DNA of 64,000 bases from Capitulum mitella (taxonomy: Eukaryota > Arthropoda > Thecostraca > Pollicipedomorpha > Pollicipedidae), in contig CP099841.1 of NCBI GenBank assembly GCA_030062745.1, positions 35,158,974 to 35,222,973 on the forward strand. Direction: 5' to 3'. Below are positions 56,283-64,000 of this stretch, piece by piece; within the stretch, counting starts at the first letter, position 1, and every line of letters begins with the position of its first letter. Below the pieces are notes generated by a model. That model had not been told where the DNA came from and made no database searches. It saw nothing but the letters and a program-made list of their open reading frames with translations. The position numbers and the translations under genes are program-made.

Positions 56283-58646
56283 GGTTCAGGTTTTGTTTGC
56301 ATGAACATCCCGAATTATTACTCTGAAATGGCGTGAAGCATGTCCCAGCAATGGCTTAACAATGGCTGAACTATCGATGGACTGAAACGGTTAAACACTA
56401 AGAATTTATTTCCGTCTAATATCCGACCACATGATTTCTGGAAGGAAACAGTTGTTTACTGTGTAACTGGCACCTTATGACGCAGCACGAGCTGCTTGTG
56501 TTGGTTTGCTGTTGTCGCCAATCCCTCATCTGACAGTTTCTGCTTGCGTTGTATGTTCAAGATGAAGACTGAAGATTTTACATGACTTTGCTAAAATTGC
56601 GCTTTTTGAACATGGCTTTCATCCATTCCACAGCGCAACAGCGAGCAGTCGCACTCTACGTTCCTCAGAGAAGCTACCGACCTCGCCCGACGGTGTACCC
56701 AGCTCTCCGTGAGCACCTCAGCGGTAGGACGCTACATGTCAACGCGGCGATTGGCGCTGTCTTTGTATTCTGTTCGTGTTCCAATTTTATGACTGTCTTT
56801 TGGAAGCATGCTGCGCTATCCTCCGACCTTATTGGAGTAGAGTTTTTATTTTTTTATTTATATTTTATTTTTTATTTTAAATTTTACTCATGGTTTCAAA
56901 ACGTCAAATGAAATGGTATACATGCTTGCATGCAATATTTATTTACTACTGCGGACAGATTTATTTACTACTTGAACATATTCAATTAAAAAACTGCAGC
57001 TATCTAGCTATGATAAATGTTACACTTGCATGGAATAAGCAGCCGTCGAGTATACAGCTAAGAGCTAACAAGGACAAAAAGTATCATAAGCAGCAATCGG
57101 ACTTCACGTGATGAGCGAAATGGTGGATCCGCGTTATCAAAAGACCAATCAGGACCAGAGGCGATCGTCCTATCACGCCACAGCTCTCCCTCCTGTGAAA
57201 CCCTGTCAAAGGATGATACTCCGGTGAACTGACGATCGGGACAGGCGACTTCAGTCAACATGTGAATGCGCCAAATGGCTGTGTTCTGACATGGGAATAT
57301 CTTCCAGCTGTCGCCTAGCAGAGGTCAGAAAGACAATCTTGCGTCCAGTGGGGAGTAACGAAATGAAACAAGAGAGACGCAATAGCAACGGTTTGATGAA
57401 AGGCTATAGTAAACCTGTTAACGACACAATACAGCGTATTCATTGCGGCGACCACAGACGACCTGACGGGAGTCCCGAGGGGTGCTGTCCGAGGTCTCAC
57501 CCTAACTGGCGGTAGGCGATTTCTCCAACCACCAGTCCAGTCTTGGTTTAGGATGCTCAGCCGTAGACGTCCGTCGGTTGAGCAGGCGGAACTGAAAGAC
57601 GGCCACCGTCACACGGCTCAATGAAGATCCAGACTGACCAACAAGACGCTCGTTCGGCGAAGAATAGGCGTTTCTTGATTTATCCAGAAATGTCCTTTTT
57701 GTTGGGATGATGACAGCGAAGCTGGCTGATCGTTAGCAGTACTTTCTTGATGCGTGAGAGGCTGATGGCTACGTTTCTTCCTTTTTTAGTCATAGCTGGA
57801 TGGGTAAATTCTACTTTACTTTGAAGCTTACCCTTCAGGTATAAGACAAGGAAGTCTGAAGAAGATGGAAAAGATGCTGCATCGCCATGACGATACCTCG
57901 CTGATTATTGACACACGTATTCGTACCTGCTCGTGACTACGATAACGTAACAATTTCCAGGGACACAAAGAAATTCCATTAAAACAAATATTCTTTGTCT
58001 TACGTTGCCAAATGCCTCCTTAATCTTTCTAATCCCCGTCCTCCAGTTGACGGAGAGCAAGTATCAAATGCAAGGCTGCACCAAACCAGCATCTAAACCA
58101 GCATCATATCATGCGAAAGTATTTGATAATTTGTTTCACTCGCTTGGTTGGGGTCAAGCAAGAGATTTATCTTGGTTACCTTGATCATGGGCAAGGTCAC
58201 TTTGGTTCTCACGAGGAGCTTCCTTATGGCGAAGCTCGCAGTAGGATAAAGGGAAATAAACCAAATATCTCGAGAGGAGTAACAAATCCGGGGTGCAAGT
58301 TGTGGGAAGGGTACCATGATTTGTTACATATGACGATAATACCCTGTGTAATAACAATCTTTATCTAGTAAAACTGCAAAAAACATTTCTTTCTCCCCTG
58401 CGTCCATCATTCTTAGGAGGAGCCATAACCCATCCTCCAGGTAAGCACGTGCTTGAAAACGGCAGCCACCAGTCATGCGCTTCGTGCAAACTATGTATAC
58501 ACGCAGGAGCCAGGCCAATGCTCAGTGCAACAGCACGATAATGCAGAGAAACCGTACAGACATCTTTCCTTCGTGAATTTAGGCCATGGATGGTTTCGAT
58601 TTAGTCTCAATCAGCCATGCCTATGGTTCACGTAAAAATGAACATG
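56283..58646. other. Spacer between element C and the pacifastin gene
   Basis: No gene recognised. It contains a T/A-rich block near 56840-56900. The short frame 58454-58324 on the - strand could be a last exon of the pacifastin gene, since its phase would match, but the evidence is weak. Confidence 0.35.
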
Positions 58647-61600
58647 TCATATTCCCATACCTGTAAGGCACGCCTTCAAAGTGCATCCCGCCACTCCGTT
58701 TTCTGCACAGAAACATGAGTTGCAATCCTCTGCGTCCATAAACACCGCGCCAGGCAAGCACTTCTCGTCTGTGGGTTGAATCGTATTGCTACAAACGATA
58801 CCACATGTTGCTCTGTTACAAGGGGACGAAAGACATACAGCTGTGGAACAACAACGTTCACTTCTAGCATGCTCTGTGTCGGCTAAGACTAAAACCTCAT
58901 AGACTGATTATCAACCATGTTTTTCGAGTTGAATTCGGCATTCAAATTCGAATTCGGGAAACCTAAAACAGGAAGAACAGAGTTATGACTTTGATTAGGT
59001 CGAGAGCCGAGGCACGTCAAGGCCGTACTAAACAGGAAACTGCAATCAGAAATGTCTTATTTTCAGTGACGCGCATGATCACGACGCTCCACTAACACAA
59101 ATGGCGGACTTACAGCGTTTCTCCGAAATATTTCGCCAAGGTAAAAATGTTTTCATATAAAAAGAATTATACAAGAAATTCATGAAAAATTTATCAACAA
59201 AAATATTATATATATGTATGTATATGTATATGTATAATATTTATTTACATTATATTATTTTTATTGGTTAATTAACTTAATTATATTACATTAATTATAA
59301 ATATAACTATACTTTACTAATAAGTAACATAATCAACTAACATATACACATATAAATTACATTAAAATTAAATTTATGATTATTATTAACAATTAGATAA
59401 TATATAAATGATATATTTAATATACACACTGATATGAAATTTTTCATGAAAATATCTTGAAAAGTAAAAAGAACACATAAGTAAAAATCATGTAAAAAAT
59501 CCATGTAAAAAAAATCAGCCAAGCACTTTCATGGCAAGGCAGAGGGCTCTCACCTGGAGGCTGGACCTTGACGATTCCCTCATGGCAGGAGACAAACTTG
59601 CCAGTCACCTTTGGCAGATTACCCGGCCCACTACAGGCCTGTGGCTGCGTGGTTTGGCCATTTTGACACGTTTTCTCCGTGCAGGAGTACCCACCAGTCC
59701 CGCATTCACAAACGTTCCCGCACTCGTCCACGTATGCCTTTCCATGTGGGCACTCCAGGTACTCTGCAAAAAGGACCGGATGACGACCGTAAGAAGTCTT
59801 GAACCTGGTGCTATCTTCTGTGTCTACCCTCGTTGGTGGGTAAAGAGAGGCTCGCGGCGAGATATCCAGCATAAGTCAAACCACAGTTTGAGTATGTTAG
59901 CGAATAATCTGTCAATTGTCCGATAGACAGAGAGGATTTGGAACGGCACGCTCAAAACAAGTCAACTCATAGCAAAAATGGTAATGTAATTAGGTAGCAA
60001 TGAAGTATGTAAGAAGGTAGTATCAAAGTTGGCAGTAACTTCAGTAGGAAGCAATGAAAAAATATTTGAAGAGTCCATGGTTACATCATGGACTTATTTG
60101 ACCTCATTACGAGAAAACCGACCAAGGAAATCATCTCGCTGATGTCTCTTCAAAACCTATAATGTGTCTCAAGGCCATTTAAAACCTATGATGAAAGTAT
60201 GTCGACCAGCACACAATCATTTCACCACAAAGGTCAGCTTTTACGTTTTTAGTGTCTCTGATGCTGAATTCCATGAGAAGCTAGAAACATGGCGTTTTCC
60301 CCGTGTCTTCAGTCTCAGAGAAAAATCGATCCTCTTGAGCCGGTCACCGATGTTAACCTGATTTGAGGTCACTCCTGGATTACGCAACCTGATGCCTGAT
60401 CCTTGCGTTGTCTCTCATGAACTTCATGCAAGCTATTTCGACAGGGAAAGATAGATTGCGGGCCTTAACCCGCGCATTTTCAGGCGTCCGAATCGCCCAT
60501 CGCTTGTTCGGGGTCGGGGGAGGATGGTCTCGAGAAACCCCACGATCTCGAGAACTAAGAGAGGTACGGAGATGAGATGAGGGTGATGCCAATCGACATT
60601 TCGTCAAACCTAATTACGCCGAGTTTGTATTTTAGGGTCAAGAGGTCAAAAAAGGTCATGTTATGGCGTCAAAAATCCGTGAGTAATAAAAACAAATACG
60701 TTGGTTTTATAAACTGCTCCTGGGTACTGAACAGTTAAAACAGGACCAGAAACAAATGTTTTCCATTAGTTTGCTGCTCTTCAGGTCATGCCAGGTCAGG
60801 TCAACAACCATTGGAATATAACGCTGTTAAATGCCGAAACTGGCACTCAGGTAAAGTTATTTCAAGCACGCGTTCTGGATTCTTGAAATTTTTGCCATTG
60901 CCAATGTTTGGCCAGATATGGCGACTTGAATCAGAAAAAATATTTGTATAGGTTATCCGGGGCCAAAGCAGATCAAGTGAAGTCAGATTTTGCAACATTC
61001 GTATGTCGTGATTGAGTAAAGGTGCGAATGTCAAACAAAACCCATTTTGTCGCTATAATCATGCTGATGCGTTCTTGAATAACATAGAAGTCAAGGATGT
61101 GTCAGGGCAGGGGATGTGAAGAACGAGAGCAGACAATATGCATCTGTCTCATCATCTGTCGCATCTAGTGCGACAGGAAAAACGAAGTACTGAAACAGGT
61201 CTGAGACCATAAAAAATCCTGAAGTCACTACACAAGAGCTGTTAGTTAATACAGTTATGTGAGGTCAACTTAGGGCAAACGAATAATCGCTTGTATCTCA
61301 GAAGTACATCGTCAAAACGTTTGAAACCAACTCTGTACATTGCCTTAAAACATTCCACGAAACTCAACGGCATCCCAAATGACAACTGACTTTTGATGTG
61401 ATCTCAGATCATTTAATGAATTAAAAAGTCGTTTGTACAGGCTCCCAAGCTTCAAGCATGCTTACAAAAATATGCAGCCTTTTTATACCGGAAAAATTTA
61501 GATTTACGCGCAAAAATGTATATATAAAGGCTGTGTCTGGCGAGATAAAACATGCAGATATACAGCTTTCTTTATTCTGGGAGAGACTTGGGCATTGCAA

Positions 61601-62634
61601 GCAAGTCAGGTAAGGGGCGTAGCCAAGGAGGGGGAGGGGGCATGGGGGCCATGGCCCCCATGCCCCTTAAATACGAGGCAGCTTACTTAAAGTTGCTATT
61701 CTTTCCTACAAAGTTCGCCATATACCGGTGGGATATGACAAAATTCGACGTTTGGCCCCTCCATGGGGAAAATCCCTGCTACGTGCCTGAGTCGGGTCAC
61801 ATACGGTCATGGCATTTCAAAGCCTTAATGAGCATAAACTGAAATGTACACCTGTCATGCCTCACCAGAAGTGAATGGCAAATGCATTTCATACCCATTT
61901 TGTCGTACACTTGGTTTAGTAACCAAATGACTTCACCTCAGGTCACTGAACCCTCACGAACGATATGTAGCACCATTCAAAAAACGTATCGGACGAACTG
62001 TAGCTCTTTGCTTATCCAAAAACGTCTCTTGTACAAGGTCCTTTCTGGCAAAAAGGCCAAAAACAGCATTTTAGTACAGGTGACCTGAGGTCAGGTCAAG
62101 CAGTTTTCCGAAACATGGGGAATATACATTTCGCCGAGTCAACACGTAGATTGAGGTCTACACTTAGTTGACAATTAGAACGTCGTTTTCCGTTCTGTGG
62201 AGTAGGATGGCGCGTCAGCAGGACGTGAACACTGAGTCTGTACCTTTCACCAGACGTTTCAGTTTGACAAAGTCTGTGCAGTTCTCCAGAACAGAGGCAT
62301 GATGTTTTAGGCGACCAACAAAGGTAGTTCTATTGAACTAACGATATAAGGTAAAGATCATGATATTTAACAAAATGGTAACCATCCAGTATCGTGCTAG
62401 GGAATTTTAATAGTCTTACGTTTTGGTATGCAGGCCTTGCGTGTGCAGGTAAGAATCCCAGCACTGGTGCACGTGCGGGTGTTGCATTCCACTCGTCTGA
62501 CCTCTCCTGGTGTGCTCTCCTTAAGCGGGCCGTAGGCGGGCCAGGAAGTGTCGATTTGTATTCTTTTGAGAGGGCTCTGGCCCATCCAATGTTGGTTTGG
62601 GCCCCTAATGCTGGTTTGGTCCTCCCAATATTTT
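58647..62634 (-). CDS. Multi-domain pacifastin-type serine protease inhibitor, partial
   Basis: Secreted small-protease-inhibitor family known from arthropods. Three exons with matching phases: 62634(?)-62420, 59763-59554 and 58768-58661 (or reading through its donor to a stop at 58647). Exon 3 is a textbook domain: CLPGAVFMDAEDCNSCFC then GCTLKAC. Exon 2 has CPHGKAYVDEC, GNVCECGTGGYSC and TEKTC, with one extra residue between Cys2 and Cys3, then a linker of about 40 residues containing two more Cys. Exon 1 aligns (TPGEVRRVECNTRTC, TCTRKAC) but has Ser and Arg at the first and third Cys. In this family the residue after the CT of Cys5 is P1: here Arg, Glu and Leu in order. Splice joins: AAA C|gtaag to AG TAC, and CCA G|gtgag to AC GAG. 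The signal-peptide exon was not identified. Confidence 0.75.
59150..59450. repeat. AT-rich low-complexity tract in a pacifastin intron
   Basis: Almost entirely A and T with TATATG-like motifs, in the intron between the second and third inhibitor exons. No coding content. Confidence 0.8.
59764..62419 (-). other. Pacifastin intron with repeat fragments
   Basis: 2.7 kb containing AGGTCA-rich repeat fragments (60620-61300, 61920-62100), a TTAACCCGCGCA motif at about 60466 that matches the tip of element A, and the short element at 61614-61786. No exon recognised. Confidence 0.45.
61614..61786 (+). mobile_element. Short GTAGCCA-end element, copy 2
   Basis: Ends GGGGCGTAGCCAAGG and CCCTGCTACGTGCC. 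Near its left end is a perfect 30-base palindrome (61637-61666) centred on GGCCATGGCC. Related to 42929-43196. Confidence 0.55.
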
Positions 62635-64000
62635 CTGCCGGTTTTAAAGGGAAATGAGTAAAAATAACGAAGAGAACGGCCGCAATGGACAAGAGGCAGG
62701 CAAGAAGTAAAGAATAAAGTCTAAATCGACGTATCTTTCTATGTTTCATGTCCCATCTGTCGATTTATCTGTCTGTCTATTTATCTATCTAATCATCCAT
62801 TTAGTTATTTACCCGTCTATCTATCTATCTATCCATCTATCTATACGCATATGTATATATATGCAAATATAAATATATATATATATATATAGACATGGGG
62901 ATAATTGCAGTATTTTAATTGATAAATGGTAACAAAAAAACTTATAAATTCCCGTTGTTCAAATTAAAGCCGGCTTCACCTGTTGAGAAACCCATATTTG
63001 GGGGTGGGAGAGTTATGTTGTTGGGCCCTTGGCTCGGCCGCCACTCCCAATCATTTACAGAAATCGACACCCCTGAGGCGGACCATCTGCGTCAAACAAC
63101 ACATGTTGGCGGACCAAGTAGTTTCTTTTTGTTTTTTTTTTTGGGGGGGGGGGGTAGAGAGAGGAGGCTGTGCGCTGGGCCTTTCCTTTTGTAACTCTCA
63201 ATATCAGCATGAAACCGCAGAAATTTTGACAGTGCACCAATAACATAGCCAATATGAGGCCAAATGCTGGAAACTAACGGGCCTAGCCAAAGCATGCTGC
63301 GGATGAGGGCTGGCATCACTTGAGAGTGGGAATGGAGTATCGGGCGCAGCTCCCGCCTGTATGGATGGCTGTGAACAGGCGCGGGTGCCGTAAGAACGAG
63401 GACGGCGCCGACGGCGATGTCGCACCAGGCTTGCAGATCTTGGCGGCGAACTGCGTCTCCTTCACAGGCACGGCCTCTTTCGACGAGTTTTTTTGGTGGA
63501 GTTTATAGAAGAGAAAGTGTCATGCTCCAACAGACGTTGTGGTAGATGTCACTGTTGATTGGTATGTTCTGACGTGGAATAACTACCGTTGTTCTGTGAC
63601 CAAGTATCACGAGACAAAAACGTGTTACATTCGGTCGTACCCGGCAACCTCCCCGCCGTTCCACGTGAACCGGTCGCCGGTGGGTGGGAGCCCAGCGCGT
63701 GACGACAAATAGGTTCAACCCATCAGCGAACGGGCTATACTTGGTTGGCCGGCGAGCGCGGAACGCTCGTGTGGTAGACAAACGGGACCAGGAGCCGTCC
63801 AGAGTTTACTGGAATGCTCTAAAGGCCGCGTTGTTGTGTGAGGCGCGGGAGGCAAGGGTCTCCAGCCAAGGGAACCCTAGTTACGCGCAGCCCCACGTGG
63901 ACCCTGAGTCGCAGTCTAGACTCCCGATCGCTCGAGGCGAGCGGACGGCGGCGCATTCACTCATCGCAGGAGCCGGACTCGCGAAGAGTGCTGAGATGGC
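62635..64000. other. Right end of the window
   Basis: A hydrophobic reading frame on the - strand starts at 62749 (MKHRKIRRFRLYSLLLACLL). It coincides with a long polypyrimidine tract before the putative acceptor at 62635 and may be an artefact. On the - strand around 63490-63440, EAVPVKETQFAAKICKPG followed by a gtgcga donor is a weak candidate exon. A G-run lies near 63142-63153. Confidence 0.3.
62756..62891. repeat. (TCTA)n and (TA)n microsatellite
   Basis: TCTGTCTATTTATCTATC-type tetranucleotides passing into TATATA. Low-complexity tract upstream of the pacifastin exons. Confidence 0.9.

Overview
The window looks like nuclear DNA of an arthropod, most likely a crustacean (inference). It has large introns with canonical GT-AG splice sites, GC-rich coding exons, TTAA-flanked DNA transposons and a pacifastin-type protease inhibitor, a family essentially restricted to arthropods. 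All gene models below were built by reading splice sites and checking that codon phase is kept across every junction. No transcript evidence was available.

Left part (0.9-21.6 kb). A C2H2 zinc-finger gene on the + strand (three exons visible, N-terminus missing, ending at 3890) converges on a nine-exon calcium-binding mitochondrial ATP-Mg/Pi carrier gene (SCaMC type, - strand, 19412 to 5085, 487 aa). The carrier's first intron is 6.4 kb and its introns hold GC-rich, CpG-rich sequence.

Middle part (21.5-42.6 kb). A six-exon prostaglandin E synthase 2 gene (PTGES2, - strand, 42630 to 21513, 405 aa) has a 12.8-kb third intron. That intron contains a complete intronless ADAM10/Kuzbanian-type metalloprotease gene (- strand, 35573 to 33237). 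It also contains a compact TATA-driven two-exon gene on the + strand (31816-32362, 98 aa) that I do not recognise. Repeats with many AGGTCA hexamers fill much of the rest.

Right part (42.7-58.6 kb). I see no convincing host gene here. It is a transposon graveyard: four roughly 1.2-kb elements flanked by TTAA or a TTAA-like site with CCC...GGG ends (piggyBac-like, non-autonomous), one pair of them in inverted orientation around low-complexity sequence; hAT-like ends enclosing a degenerate minisatellite; short elements with a GTAGCCA end; an inverted copy of the AGGTCA-rich repeat; and a dead LINE reverse transcriptase.

Right end (58.6-62.7 kb). A pacifastin-family gene on the - strand has at least three inhibitor-domain exons. 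Their reading phases match exactly, and their putative P1 residues differ (Arg, Glu, Leu).

The genes show no functional clustering beyond shared location. The nesting of a protease gene inside the PTGES2 intron is the most notable arrangement.
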